Shown here: one piece after another, positions 22,643-34,940 of the stretch
Layout of the letters: each line of letters opens with the position of its first letter
Position numbering within the stretch: position 1 is the first letter of the stretch
Source of the DNA: Pectobacterium parmentieri
GTDB lineage: Bacteria > Pseudomonadota > Gammaproteobacteria > Enterobacterales > Enterobacteriaceae
NCBI RefSeq assembly: GCF_001742145.1
Contig: NZ_CP015749.1
Span: forward strand, 186,001 to 250,000
Length of the DNA: 64,000 bases
Reading direction: 5' to 3'
Notes under the pieces: generated by a model
Seen by the model: only the letters and a program-made list of their open reading frames with translations
What the model was told of the DNA's origin: nothing
The model's database searches: none
Made by a program: the position numbers and the translations under genes

Positions 22643-24880
22643 ATGGTTGCGGTAAGAAGTGCGCATTTGAATACGGCAGGTGAATTTGTCCCTGACGCGT
22701 GGATTGCTTCATTGGGCATTGCCAGTCAGCAATCGTGTGAACGTTTAGCCGAAACCTGGCGTTACTGTGAGCAGCAAACGCAAGATCAGCCCGATGCCTC
22801 GTTGCTGCTGTGGCGCGGCATCGAAATGGTGGAGATCCTGTCCACGCTTAGCATGGACAATGACAGCATGCGTGCGGCGCTGCTCTTTCCGCTGGCAGAT
22901 GCGAACGTGGTCGATGAACCGACGCTGGAAGCTGCGTTTGGGAAAAACATTGTTGATTTGGTGCATGGCGTGCGCGATATGGATGCAATCCGCCAGCTCA
23001 AAGCGACGCAGAATGATTCGGGCTCCTCCGAACAGGTCGATAACATCCGGCGTATGCTGCTGGCGATGGTGGAAGATTTCCGCTGCGTGGTGATTAAGCT
23101 CGCCGAGCGGATCGCACACCTACGTGAAGTGAAGGATGCCCCGGAAGAAGAACGGGTGTTGGCGGCCAAAGAGTGTACCAATATCTACGCGCCGCTGGCT
23201 AACCGTTTGGGTATCGGCCAGTTGAAGTGGGAGTTGGAGGATTTCTGCTTCCGCTACCTGCATCCTGATGAATATAAAAAAATCGCCAAATTACTGCACG
23301 AGCGCCGTATCGATCGCGCGCAGTACATTGATGATTTTGTCAAAACGCTGCGCGATGCGATGAAAGAAGAGGGCGTTCAGGCAGAGATCTACGGTCGCCC
23401 CAAACATATCTACAGCATCTGGCGCAAGATGCAGAAGAAAGCGCTGTCGTTCGATGAACTGTTCGACGTGCGCGCAGTACGCATTGTCGTTGAACGTTTG
23501 CAGGATTGCTATGGGGCGCTCGGTATCGTGCATACGCACTATCGCCATCTGCCGGACGAGTTCGACGATTACGTCGCTAACCCTAAACCGAACGGCTATC
23601 AATCTATTCACACCGTGGTGTTAGGGCCGGGTGGGAAGACGCTCGAAATTCAGATTCGCACGCGTCAGATGCATGAAGATGCCGAACTGGGCGTCGCAGC
23701 GCACTGGAAATACAAAGAAGGCACTTCCGTGGGCGGGCGTTCTGGCTACGAGGGTCGTATTGCCTGGCTGCGTAAACTGCTTGCCTGGCAGGAAGAAGTT
23801 GCTGATTCGAATGATGTCCTAGATGAAGTTCGCAGCCAGGTGTTTGATGACCGCGTCTATGTCTTTACGCCGAAAGGCGACGTGGTGGATCTTCCGGCGG
23901 GTTCCACGCCGTTGGATTTTGCTTACCACATCCATAGCGATATCGGGCACCGCTGCATTGGCGCGAAAATTGGCGGGCGAATTGTGCCGTTTACCTACCA
24001 ACTGCAAATGGGCGATCAGATTGAAATCATCACCCAGAAGCAGCCGAACCCAAGTCGTGACTGGCTGAATCCGAATCTGGGCTATATCACCACCAGTCGC
24101 GGGCGCTCCAAGATCCAGAACTGGTTCCGCAAGCAAGATCGCGACAAGAACATTCTGGCTGGTCGACAGATTCTGGATGACGAACTGGCGCATTTGGGGA
24201 TTAGCCTGAAAGCGGCGGAAAAGCTGTTGCTGCCGCGCTACAACGTGAATTCGCTGGATGAGTTACTGGCTGCGATTGGCGGCGGTGATGTGCGTCTGAA
24301 CCAGATGGTGAATTTCCTGCAATCGCAGTTAAAACAGCCGAGCGCGGAGGAGTTGGATCGCGCAGCCCTGCGCCAACTGACGCAAAAAACGCATCAGCCG
24401 CCAGCGCGCAGTAATAACAAAGATAACGGTCGCGTGGTCGTTGAAGGCGTTGGCAATCTGATGCACCACATTGCCCGCTGCTGCCAGCCGATTCCGGGTG
24501 ACGAAATTACCGGGTTTATCACGCGTGGCCGGGGAATTTCCATTCACCGCGCTGACTGTGAACAGTTGGACGAACTGCGTGCCAGTTCGCCGGAGCGCAT
24601 TGTGGATGCGGTATGGGGGGAAAGCTACTCCAGCGGCTATTCGCTGGTGGTGAGAGTCATTGCTAACGATCGCAGCGGCTTGCTGCGAGATATCACCACG
24701 ATTCTGGCGAATGAGAAGGTCAATGTACTGGGCGTTGCCAGCCGTAGTGACACCAAACAGCAGTTGGCAACGATTGATATGGATATCGAAATCTACAACC
24801 TGCAAGTGTTGGGTCGCATTCTGGCGAAGCTCAACCAATTGCCGGATGTGATTGATGCACGGCGCCAGCAGGGGGCGTAA
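22643..24880 (+). CDS. relA: GTP pyrophosphokinase (p)ppGpp synthetase I
   Basis: Ribosome-associated synthesis of (p)ppGpp when uncharged tRNA enters the A site. 745 aa. N-terminal pseudo-hydrolase domain lacking the HD motif found in SpoT, synthetase domain (about 240-350; RPKHIYSIWRKM, RAVRIVVE, HTVVLGPGGKTLEIQIRT), TGS domain (DRVYVFTPKGDVVDLP), zinc-finger-like region with ARCCQPIPGDEI, and C-terminal ACT domain. Start ATG with GGGAGAAATT upstream. In E. coli the toxin-antitoxin pair mazEF follows relA; here a 388-base non-coding gap and then mazG follow. Confidence 0.97.
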   Translation: MVAVRSAHLNTAGEFVPDAWIASLGIASQQSCERLAETWRYCEQQTQDQPDASLLLWRGIEMVEILSTLSMDNDSMRAALLFPLADANVVDEPTLEAAFGKNIVDLVHGVRDMDAIRQLKATQNDSGSSEQVDNIRRMLLAMVEDFRCVVIKLAERIAHLREVKDAPEEERVLAAKECTNIYAPLANRLGIGQLKWELEDFCFRYLHPDEYKKIAKLLHERRIDRAQYIDDFVKTLRDAMKEEGVQAEIYGRPKHIYSIWRKMQKKALSFDELFDVRAVRIVVERLQDCYGALGIVHTHYRHLPDEFDDYVANPKPNGYQSIHTVVLGPGGKTLEIQIRTRQMHEDAELGVAAHWKYKEGTSVGGRSGYEGRIAWLRKLLAWQEEVADSNDVLDEVRSQVFDDRVYVFTPKGDVVDLPAGSTPLDFAYHIHSDIGHRCIGAKIGGRIVPFTYQLQMGDQIEIITQKQPNPSRDWLNPNLGYITTSRGRSKIQNWFRKQDRDKNILAGRQILDDELAHLGISLKAAEKLLLPRYNVNSLDELLAAIGGGDVRLNQMVNFLQSQLKQPSAEELDRAALRQLTQKTHQPPARSNNKDNGRVVVEGVGNLMHHIARCCQPIPGDEITGFITRGRGISIHRADCEQLDELRASSPERIVDAVWGESYSSGYSLVVRVIANDRSGLLRDITTILANEKVNVLGVASRSDTKQQLATIDMDIEIYNLQVLGRILAKLNQLPDVIDARRQQGA

Positions 24881-25268
24881 ATGATGGTTTTACCATCAGC
24901 CAGTTGAAAACCTTGTACGAGTGTGGTGAAAAGTTTCGTGCGTGGTTAGCAATATTGTTCTTTGTGGCACCATTGCCACGCCCGACTGAGGGATGCTCAG
25001 GTGCCGCATCCCTCAGAACCCTGGCTTTTGGCGAGAATTGTGCCGCGTTGCGGTTCCTTCGATGTACATGTCCGCTGTCGAGCCACCTGTGACGCGTTCC
25101 CTACGCGGCACAGGTTTTCGCCGCATCCATGCGGCTCACTCGGCGACCATGCGCATCTCAGCACAATTTTTTACGCCGTTGAAATGAAAATAGTGATGTC
25201 TTTGCGCTTTTTAGCCGAAGTTAGCTGTCGTACTTTGCTATTTTTATACACATTTTTTCAGGAATATT
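24881..25268. other. Hairpin-rich intergenic region between relA and mazG
   Basis: No credible gene, although short frames are open (for example 24962-25378). It holds at least three perfect hairpins: GTGGCA/TGCCAC at 24964-24979, CTGAGGGATGC/GCATCCCTCAG at 24986-25016, and GCCGCA/TGCGGC at 25120-25135. Could be a transcription end with processing structures, a dispersed repeat, or a structured RNA. The place is where mazEF sits in E. coli. Confidence 0.6.
24986..25016 (+). terminator. Strong hairpin downstream of relA
   Basis: CTGAGGGATGC and GCATCCCTCAG, perfect 11-bp arms, 9-base loop, about 105 bases after the relA stop. Only a short T-rich tract (GGCTTTTGG) follows, so termination is possible but not certain. 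Confidence 0.5.
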
Positions 25269-26081
25269 ATGACCGTATCTTTGACAAATCTATCCTCCGT
25301 CGAGCGCCTGCTCGCCATCATGAAAACCCTGCGCGATCCCGAAAATGGCTGTCCGTGGGACAAGAAGCAGACCTTTGACACCATCGCGCCTTATACGCTG
25401 GAAGAAACCTACGAAGTGCTGGATGCCATCAGCCGTCAGGATTTTGACGACCTGCGTGGTGAGTTGGGGGATTTGCTGTTTCAGGTGGTGTTTTATGCAC
25501 AAATGGCACAGGAAAAGGGATTGTTCGAGTTTTCCGACGTGTGTAACGCCATTAGCGACAAGTTGGAACGCCGTCATCCGCATATTTTCGGCGAACTGAC
25601 GCTGACGGACAGCGATGCGGTGCTGGCAAATTGGGAGCAGACAAAAGCGCAGGAACGTGCGGAAAAAGATCGTCTCTCGCCGTTGGATGATATTCCTGAT
25701 GCGCTACCTGCCTTGATGAAAGCACAAAAAATTCAGCAGCGTTGTTCGTCTGTTGGCTTCGATTGGGACAGCTTAGGCCCGGTGCTCGACAAAGTGTATG
25801 AAGAGATTGATGAGGTGATGTTTGAGGCACGGCAAGCCGTTGTCGATGAAGAAAAATTAGGTGAAGAGATTGGTGATTTATTGTTCGCCACAGTCAATCT
25901 CTCTCGTCATCTGGGGCATAAGGCTGAGAATGCGTTACAGGCTGCAAATCGCAAGTTTACTCGTCGTTTTCGTGAGGTAGAACAAATCGTTACTGCATCG
26001 GGAAAAACGCTGGAACAGGCGACGCTGGATGAAATGGAAGCTGCATGGCAGCAGGTGAAAAAACAGGAAATCAGCCATTGA
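25269..26081 (+). CDS. mazG: Nucleoside triphosphate pyrophosphohydrolase
   Basis: Hydrolyses dNTPs and NTPs to the monophosphate and pyrophosphate; in E. coli it lowers ppGpp effects in starvation. 270 aa with two MazG repeats: first CPWDKKQTFDTIAPYTLEETYEVLDAI with GELGDLLFQVVFYAQMA, second DKVYEEIDEVMFEA with EEIGDLLFATVNLSRHL (the EExxE and D residues that bind magnesium). ATG preceded by CAGGAATATT. It keeps the relA-mazG-pyrG order but mazEF is missing between. Confidence 0.96.
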   Translation: MTVSLTNLSSVERLLAIMKTLRDPENGCPWDKKQTFDTIAPYTLEETYEVLDAISRQDFDDLRGELGDLLFQVVFYAQMAQEKGLFEFSDVCNAISDKLERRHPHIFGELTLTDSDAVLANWEQTKAQERAEKDRLSPLDDIPDALPALMKAQKIQQRCSSVGFDWDSLGPVLDKVYEEIDEVMFEARQAVVDEEKLGEEIGDLLFATVNLSRHLGHKAENALQAANRKFTRRFREVEQIVTASGKTLEQATLDEMEAAWQQVKKQEISH

Positions 26082-26292
26082 TCCATTTTTAACCGTAAAG
26101 TCGTTTTTTATCGATTTTATTGTTTTTATTTGTCTGTTTTTAAAGATAATTGTAGGTTGTGGTGAATGTGGTTTCACCTCGTCTGCAAGTGTGTTGGAAT
26201 CGCCACATTGTGTAAAACGAACATTTGTGGCGTTCATCAGGTTCAGGTATACTACTTTCCCGTCTTGGTACTCCCATCGTCTTTAAACCTAA

Positions 26293-27945
<1,653 letters not shown>

Positions 27946-27957
27946 GAGTTATATCAG

Positions 27958-27983
27958 CAACGCGCGATCGCTATCGCGCGTTG
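27958..27983 (+). terminator. Strong hairpin between pyrG and eno
   Basis: CAACGCGCGAT and ATCGCGCGTTG, perfect 11-bp arms with a 4-base loop, 13 bases after the pyrG stop. The following sequence has only scattered Ts, so partial termination or mRNA stabilisation is likely. Confidence 0.6.
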
Positions 27984-28010
27984 TTCGTCTAGGGTTTTAG
28001 TTCTATCTAA

Positions 28011-29339
<1,329 letters not shown>

Positions 29340-29752
29340 TTACGTCTCTGGTGTCATCAGGTCGCTGAGAAAACGGTCTGATATACATCAACGTGATTAA
29401 CCACAAAAATCCAGAAGCGTGAAAGCGTTTCTGGATTTTTTTATGCCGGACATCCTTGTCTGCCACCCTTCGGGCCGTTGCTTACGCAACGTTGAAAAAT
29501 GTTCCCGATGCTTTTTAGACAACACATTCCTGCCTGCCATATTTCCTGTTGCTAGGTGTTGAATACCCATAATGTGGTACTTTTTGTACACCCTGTTTTT
29601 ATATTTGAATGTTTAAAATTCAACGTTTTATAAAATAAATCCCTCTATCACTCTCCTTATTTTCTTCTTGTCATGTCTGTATAGTATGCGGCGGTATATA
29701 AAAAATTACATATCGATGATTGACATAATATTGACCAACAGGGATATAGCGG
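29340..29752. other. Intergenic region between eno and the TonB-dependent receptor
   Basis: About 410 bases: the eno terminator (29405-29443), a GC-containing stretch with a small GTTGC-TTAC-GCAAC hairpin at 29474-29487, then an AT-rich upstream region of the receptor. I see no convincing Fur box and no gene. Confidence 0.6.
29405..29443 (+). terminator. Rho-independent terminator of eno
   Basis: AAAAATCCAGAA pairs with TTCTGGATTTTT and runs into a T tract (TTTTTTTA). The A-rich left flank would also allow termination from the other direction. Confidence 0.85.
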
Positions 29753-31945
29753 ATGAAAGCCCGAAAAAATAATAGAAAAAAAGCACAGTGGTTATTGCCA
29801 GTATTAATGGTGGTTGTTCCACCCGTATTGAGCGCTGAACCAGCAGCGATCAAGGACAGCGAAAAGACAAAAGCGGCTGATGTGATGGTTGTTAAGGCCG
29901 CTCGCAGCGAGGCGAACGCGAATCTGGCTGGTGCCGGTATGGCGACCGATAATGTGGAGCTCGGGCCATTAGGTAAACGCGCAAGGCTGGATACGCCGTA
30001 TTCGACCACGACCGTGACGGAAGCCATGATTGCCAATCAGCAGGCGAAGAACGTTAACGATCTCCTAAAATACAGCGCTTCCAGTCAGATGCAGGCGCGG
30101 GGCGGCATTGACGTCGGTCGTCCGCAAAGCCGTGGTATGCAAGGTGATGTGCTGGCGAACAGTCGGTTGGATGGATTAAACATTATTTCCACCACGGCGT
30201 TCCCAGTCGAAATGCTGGAAAGACTGGATGTGATTAACAGCCTGACTGGTGCTCTCTATGGGCCCGCCAGCCCGTCTGGCCAGTTTAACTTCACACAAAA
30301 AAGACCCACCGCACAGACGTTGAACCGCTTTACCGTAGGCTATTCCGGTAAAGGTGCCGCGATGGGTCATGCCGATCTGGGCGGACATCTGGGTGATGAA
30401 AACCAGTTCGGTTATCGCATCAACCTGCTGCACGATGAAGGCGAGGGGAGTATCAGCAACAGCACGCTGAGACGGCAACTCGCCAGCGTCGCGTTTGACT
30501 GGAATCTCTCGCCCGACACGGTGTTGGAAGTGAATGCCAGCGAGTATCGCTTCAGAAAAATGGGCTATGCCGGTAGTTTTTCCTATGGCAATGCAACCCA
30601 GTTACCCGGTGCACCGGATGTGACGAAGCAGGGATACGGACAGAGCTTTGCGGGTCTTGACCTCATTACCAAAACAGCAAGCACGCGCCTTAAGCACTAT
30701 TTCAATAATAACTGGTATGCCTCGGGCGGGGTGGGTTATCAAACCGCCGATCGCGGTATGCGCTCGTTGGGACACGCGATTCAAAAAGACGGAACGGTTA
30801 CATCTAAACTGAGCCAGCCTTACTCTGCGGGACGCTTTAAGGTATTGAGCAATACACTGCAACTGAACGGCCACATTGATACAAACGGGCCTTCGCATGA
30901 TGTGGTATTCAGTACTACCGGGTATCAGTGGACGAAGTTTTCTTCTCCCGGCGGCCCTAATAATTATACGCTAGGGACGAGCCCCATCAATGCGCCGCAG
31001 CGCTATAACGACCCCAGCGATGGACGTTTTTATGTTGGTTCCGGTCACTATAAATCTAGCCGTGACAGTCAACAGGCTATCACCGCGGGCGATACCATCA
31101 CCTTCAACGATCGCTGGTCGGCGATGGGCGTAGTGAGCCAAAGTTGGATCACTTCACGCGATTTCAATACTGGCGTTGTGCAACGTGCCACAGGTACTAG
31201 CCCGACGTTGTCTCTGATGTACAAGCCCGTGCCTAACGTGATGACCTATGTTGCCTATGCGGATTCTCTGGAGAAGGGGGGGACTGCGCCGGCGAAGGAT
31301 TCAGGCAGTCTGGTGATAAATGAAGGGCAAACGCTCAAGCCTTATCGTAGTACCCAGTATGAAGCGGGGGTGAAATCGCAGTGGGATGGGATGAATCTGA
31401 ACGCGGCTCTTTTCCGTTTGGAACGGCCTTTTGCGTACGTATCAGACAACGTGTTCAAAGAGCAGGGTAATCAGGTTAACACGGGGCTGGAGTTGATGGC
31501 GGATGGTGAAGTGCTTTCCGGTTTGCATCTCTATGGCAGCATGACGCTGCTGGATCCTAAATTAGAAGACACTAAAGATTCAGCAACACGTAATCAGCGG
31601 GTGGTCGGGGTGCCAAAGATTCAGGCCAATCTGCTGACGGAATACAGCCATCCGTCTGCACCCAATCTGGTCTATATGGCGAATCTTCACTACACCGGCA
31701 AACGCGCGGCGAATGACACTAACACTGCTTGGGCGGGTAGCTACTTCACGCTGGATCTGGGCACGCGCTACGGCTTTAAGCTGTACGATAAGCCCGCGGC
31801 GTTTCGTGTTGCGCTCAATAACGTCACCAATGAACACTACTGGGCTTCTATTTTCCCCGGCGACATTAACGGCATTAATAGTGGAGCCAACGCGTTTGCC
31901 GGCGAACCGCGTGAAATCCGTGCTTCCCTGACCGTTGATTGGTGA
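29753..31945 (+). CDS. TonB-dependent siderophore-type receptor
   Basis: Outer-membrane beta-barrel receptor for an unknown ligand. 730 aa. Signal peptide at about 1-28 (basic start, LLPVLMVVVPPVLSA). A TonB-box-like DVMVVKA follows, then the plug domain (TPYSTTTVTEAMIANQQAKNV, a VNDLLKY block, ERLDVINSLTGALYGPASPSG), then the barrel, with the C-terminal end ASLTVDW closing on an aromatic residue. ATG is preceded by CGG only. It is followed within 5 bases by a periplasmic binding protein gene, which suggests a shared substrate such as a siderophore, heme, cobalamin or metal chelate. I did not identify the ligand. Confidence 0.9.
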   Translation: MKARKNNRKKAQWLLPVLMVVVPPVLSAEPAAIKDSEKTKAADVMVVKAARSEANANLAGAGMATDNVELGPLGKRARLDTPYSTTTVTEAMIANQQAKNVNDLLKYSASSQMQARGGIDVGRPQSRGMQGDVLANSRLDGLNIISTTAFPVEMLERLDVINSLTGALYGPASPSGQFNFTQKRPTAQTLNRFTVGYSGKGAAMGHADLGGHLGDENQFGYRINLLHDEGEGSISNSTLRRQLASVAFDWNLSPDTVLEVNASEYRFRKMGYAGSFSYGNATQLPGAPDVTKQGYGQSFAGLDLITKTASTRLKHYFNNNWYASGGVGYQTADRGMRSLGHAIQKDGTVTSKLSQPYSAGRFKVLSNTLQLNGHIDTNGPSHDVVFSTTGYQWTKFSSPGGPNNYTLGTSPINAPQRYNDPSDGRFYVGSGHYKSSRDSQQAITAGDTITFNDRWSAMGVVSQSWITSRDFNTGVVQRATGTSPTLSLMYKPVPNVMTYVAYADSLEKGGTAPAKDSGSLVINEGQTLKPYRSTQYEAGVKSQWDGMNLNAALFRLERPFAYVSDNVFKEQGNQVNTGLELMADGEVLSGLHLYGSMTLLDPKLEDTKDSATRNQRVVGVPKIQANLLTEYSHPSAPNLVYMANLHYTGKRAANDTNTAWAGSYFTLDLGTRYGFKLYDKPAAFRVALNNVTNEHYWASIFPGDINGINSGANAFAGEPREIRASLTVDW

Positions 31946-31950
31946 GTGTG

Positions 31951-33027
31951 ATGCAGAAACGTAACCTTACCATGCGGTATCGCGAGTATTTGCTCAATGC
32001 GTTAGTGCTGCTGGCGGTGAGTTTCTCCGGTGTGCACCGGGTTCAGGCGGAAACGCCTGAACCCGCTACGCGGACGATTCACTATTACGGCGATCGCTCT
32101 GTGACGGTGCCCGCGACGGTTGAGCGGGTGGCTACCTCGTGGAATGCGCAAAATTCGATACTGGCTATGCTGGGCTATGGCGATCGTATTGTCGGGACGA
32201 CGAAGCTGGTGCGCGATATGCCGTTATTCCGCCAGTTTGTGCCGTCTATTACGCAGGCGTCGCTAGTCGCTCATAGCGGAAACATGGGAATTAATACCGA
32301 AGCGCTGATTTCTCGCCGTGCTCAGGTCTTTTTCGTATCGGACAGCGTGCCGGTTGCTGAAGCCGAGGCGCTGAATAAAGCGGGGATCGCTATTGTGCCG
32401 CTCCGCTATAATTCGCTGGCGGCGATGGTCGAACGCACGCTGATTACTGGTGAGGTTCTGGGGCCGGACGCATCACGTCGGGCGCAGGATTTTGCTGCCT
32501 ACTATCAGGATAACGTCAGGCGTGTGAAGGCGGTGATCCAGAACATTCCGTCACAACAGCGTGTGAAGGTCTACCATGCGGTTGGCGATCCGTTAACGAC
32601 ATCGGGACGTCCTTCACTGAATCAGGACTGGATGGATCTGGGCGGCGCGATCAACGTGGCAGAGCCGTGGTTTAGCCGTTCTGGGGTGACAACCGCACCT
32701 GTATCGCTTGAGCAGATTTTTCAGGCCGATCCCGATGTGATTATTACGATGCGGGCTGAGGATGCGAAGACAATTCGCCAGGATGCGCAGTGGCAGCAGC
32801 TACGTGCGGTAAAAGAAGGGCGGGTTTATGCCAATCCGCTGGGCATGTTTTGGTGGTGTCGGGAAACGTCGGAGCAGGCGTTGCAATTTCTTTGGCTGGC
32901 AAAAACGCTGTATCCACAGCAGATGCAGCACATCGATATGGCAAAAGAGACGCATGATTTTTATCTGCGTTTTTACGGCATCGATTTAACCGCGCAGCAG
33001 GTTGAGTCAATTTTGTCACCACACTGA
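31951..33027 (+). CDS. Periplasmic ABC substrate-binding protein (BtuF/FhuD-type fold)
   Basis: A 358-aa exported protein. Signal peptide at about residues 8-37 (LLNALVLLAVSFSGVHRVQA cleaved before ETPEP). The rest fits the class III binding-protein family (PF01497) used for siderophores, heme and B12: RVATSWNAQNSILAMLGYGDRIVG, INTEALISRRAQVFFVSD, and DPDVIITM ... RAVKEGRVYANP. Frames open earlier with TTG or GTG, but the ATG at 31951 with GGTGAG upstream was chosen. It starts five bases after the receptor's stop and is likely co-translated. No permease or ATPase gene follows: a terminator does. It must use a transporter encoded elsewhere, or act as a ligand buffer. Confidence 0.85.
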   Translation: MQKRNLTMRYREYLLNALVLLAVSFSGVHRVQAETPEPATRTIHYYGDRSVTVPATVERVATSWNAQNSILAMLGYGDRIVGTTKLVRDMPLFRQFVPSITQASLVAHSGNMGINTEALISRRAQVFFVSDSVPVAEAEALNKAGIAIVPLRYNSLAAMVERTLITGEVLGPDASRRAQDFAAYYQDNVRRVKAVIQNIPSQQRVKVYHAVGDPLTTSGRPSLNQDWMDLGGAINVAEPWFSRSGVTTAPVSLEQIFQADPDVIITMRAEDAKTIRQDAQWQQLRAVKEGRVYANPLGMFWWCRETSEQALQFLWLAKTLYPQQMQHIDMAKETHDFYLRFYGIDLTAQQVESILSPH

Positions 33028-33077
33028 ATCACTCGGGTGGCGCATGTTGGCGCTATCCGTGAATGATTTTTGACATC

Positions 33078-33108
33078 ACGGGGCGGAATATAACGCCCCG
33101 TTTCTTTT
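33078..33108 (+). terminator. Rho-independent terminator after the receptor/binding-protein pair
   Basis: ACGGGGCG and CGCCCCGT form a perfect 8-bp stem followed by TTCTTTT. Confidence 0.88.
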
Positions 33109-33343
33109 CGCCTTTCCTACTACACACACCCATCTTCTATCCTGTGATCGCCATAAACGAACTGCGAGTTTTGTTCAGTTAAAATGGCTTTTTATAAAAT
33201 CTTTGAAGCGGATCGCACTAATCTTCCCCGTGCTGCCAGCGTCGGGGGCGTGGTGGCAAAAGCGCAAAGGTTTTCACGATCGCCGGGCGCTAACGTAACA
33301 GCGTGACACCTTCATAACTAGAAATGCTCGGGGAAGGATGGCG
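33109..33343. other. Upstream region of rhiT
   Basis: Together with the terminator before it this makes a gap of just over 300 bases. In Dickeya rhiTN is under RhaS and CRP-type control, but I cannot point to a confident site here; TGTGATCGCCATAAAC near 33142 is only a half match to CRP. No gene is seen. Confidence 0.4.
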
Positions 33344-34903
33344 ATGAAAACACGTAAGATCGGTTTGGCTAACTATTTAGCTTACGGTTCAGGGGACTTT
33401 CTTGGTGCGGGTACAACCGCGCTGACGGCCGCTTGGTTACTCTATTTTTACACCACGTTCTGTGGCTTAACGCCGATTGAGGCAACTTTCATTTTTGCGA
33501 TGGCGCGTGTGCTCGATGCCGTCGTCAGCCCGCTGATGGGCTTCCTGACCGATAACTTCGGTTCAACTTGGTTAGGTAAACGCTTTGGCCGACGTAAATT
33601 CTTTATTTTGCTCGGAATTCCCTTTGTGTTTAGCTACAGCTTCATGTGGGTGGGGGATATGAGCTATTGGTACTATCTCCTGACCTACCTGTTGTTTGAT
33701 GTCGTGTACACCATGGTGCTGGTGCCGTATGAAACGCTGGTGCCGGAAATGACCGACGATTTCAAACAGAAAACCAAGTTCTCCGGCGCACGTATCGCGC
33801 TGGCACAGCTTTCCGCGATTTTAGCCGCCTTTCTGCCGGGCATCCTGCTGAGCTACTTTGGCAAAGACAATGCGGTATCCTTCTTCTATTCGAGCCTGGT
33901 GTTCTCCGTTATCTGTGCGCTGGTTCTGACGTTGGTCTATTTCTTTACCTGGGAGCGGCCACGCGATCAGATGTCGGAAGCGTCGCTACGGGCTGAGAAA
34001 GAGCGGCAGTCTCTGACGCTGGGCCAAAGCCTGAAACGCCTTAATGTTGAACTGGTTTCCACGTTGCGTATTCGTATTTTCCGCCAGCACCTCGGTATGT
34101 ATCTGGGCGGGTATATCGCGCAGGATGTGTTCAATGCCGTGTTCACTTACTACGTGGTCTTTGTGCTGATGCAAAGTCCAACGATGGCGTCTAACCTGAT
34201 GGGAACGATGGCGATTCTGCAATTCATCGCCGTGATCGGCATGATCCCGCTGTGTATTCGCTTTGGGCCAGCGCCATCTTACCGTCTGGTTGTGTGTCTG
34301 TTTGGCCTGAGTGCGTTCTCCTACGCCGTTCTGTGGTACAGCGGCCTGCATGACACCTTCTCTCTGTTACTGCTGATCTCTGCGCTGGCGGGCATCGGGC
34401 GCGGTGGGATCAACTATGTACCGTGGAACACCTACACATATATCGCGGATGTGGATGAAGTAATCACCGCTCAGCGTCGTGAAGGGATCTTCGCTGGGAT
34501 TATGACGTTGACCCGTAAAGCCTCTCAGGCTGGTGCGGTGATGCTGGTGGGGATTGTGTTGCAACTCTCTGGTTTCGTGTCTGGACAAAGCGTACAAGCG
34601 CCGGGCGTCAGTCACACTATCTTGATGATTTTGAGCTTCGGCACCGTAGGTGTGCTGGTGTTGGGCTTCCTGGTCTCTCTCCGCTTTAAACTCAACCTGC
34701 AAACGCATAGCGTGCTGCGCGAGGAAACGCTGAAAATGCGTGAGGCTGGGCGTCCTGTGCCAGAGAATATTACCCCGCAGGCGCGGGCTACGGTCGAAAT
34801 GCTGGCGGGTATGCCGTATGAATCGCTGTGGGGCAACAACAATATCGGCTACCTAAACCGCCATAAAGGTGACAAGCCGATAACGCACGCCACGCAGTCG
34901 TAA
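33344..34903 (+). CDS. rhiT: Rhamnogalacturonide MFS/GPH transporter
   Basis: Inner-membrane symporter of 519 aa with about 12 membrane segments, of the glycoside-pentoside-hexuronide type (SGDFLGAGTTALTAAWLLYFY, ARVLDAVVSPLMGFLTDN, VPYETLVPEMT). The partner gene 37 bases downstream encodes an unsaturated rhamnogalacturonyl hydrolase, and the pair matches rhiT-rhiN described in Dickeya, where RhiT imports rhamnogalacturonan-I fragments. An ATG at 33338 is also in frame, but GGAAGG at 33332-33337 is better spaced for the ATG at 33344. The substrate is inferred from context and family. Confidence 0.85.
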   Translation: MKTRKIGLANYLAYGSGDFLGAGTTALTAAWLLYFYTTFCGLTPIEATFIFAMARVLDAVVSPLMGFLTDNFGSTWLGKRFGRRKFFILLGIPFVFSYSFMWVGDMSYWYYLLTYLLFDVVYTMVLVPYETLVPEMTDDFKQKTKFSGARIALAQLSAILAAFLPGILLSYFGKDNAVSFFYSSLVFSVICALVLTLVYFFTWERPRDQMSEASLRAEKERQSLTLGQSLKRLNVELVSTLRIRIFRQHLGMYLGGYIAQDVFNAVFTYYVVFVLMQSPTMASNLMGTMAILQFIAVIGMIPLCIRFGPAPSYRLVVCLFGLSAFSYAVLWYSGLHDTFSLLLLISALAGIGRGGINYVPWNTYTYIADVDEVITAQRREGIFAGIMTLTRKASQAGAVMLVGIVLQLSGFVSGQSVQAPGVSHTILMILSFGTVGVLVLGFLVSLRFKLNLQTHSVLREETLKMREAGRPVPENITPQARATVEMLAGMPYESLWGNNNIGYLNRHKGDKPITHATQS

Positions 34904-34940
34904 CTGTATTGAACTGTTAACTGATAACTTAATTGGATGA

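Noticed and set aside
24962..25378. 138-codon plus-strand frame between relA and mazG
   Set aside because: It runs through the hairpin-rich gap and into mazG in another frame, has no good SD and no recognisable protein.
29640..29752. Fur box upstream of the TonB-dependent receptor
   Set aside because: ATATCGATGATTGACATAAT has only scattered matches to the Fur consensus; too weak to call.
33109..33343. KdgR or CRP operator upstream of rhiT
   Set aside because: Only a CRP half site (TGTGA) is visible and no KdgR-like palindrome was found by eye.
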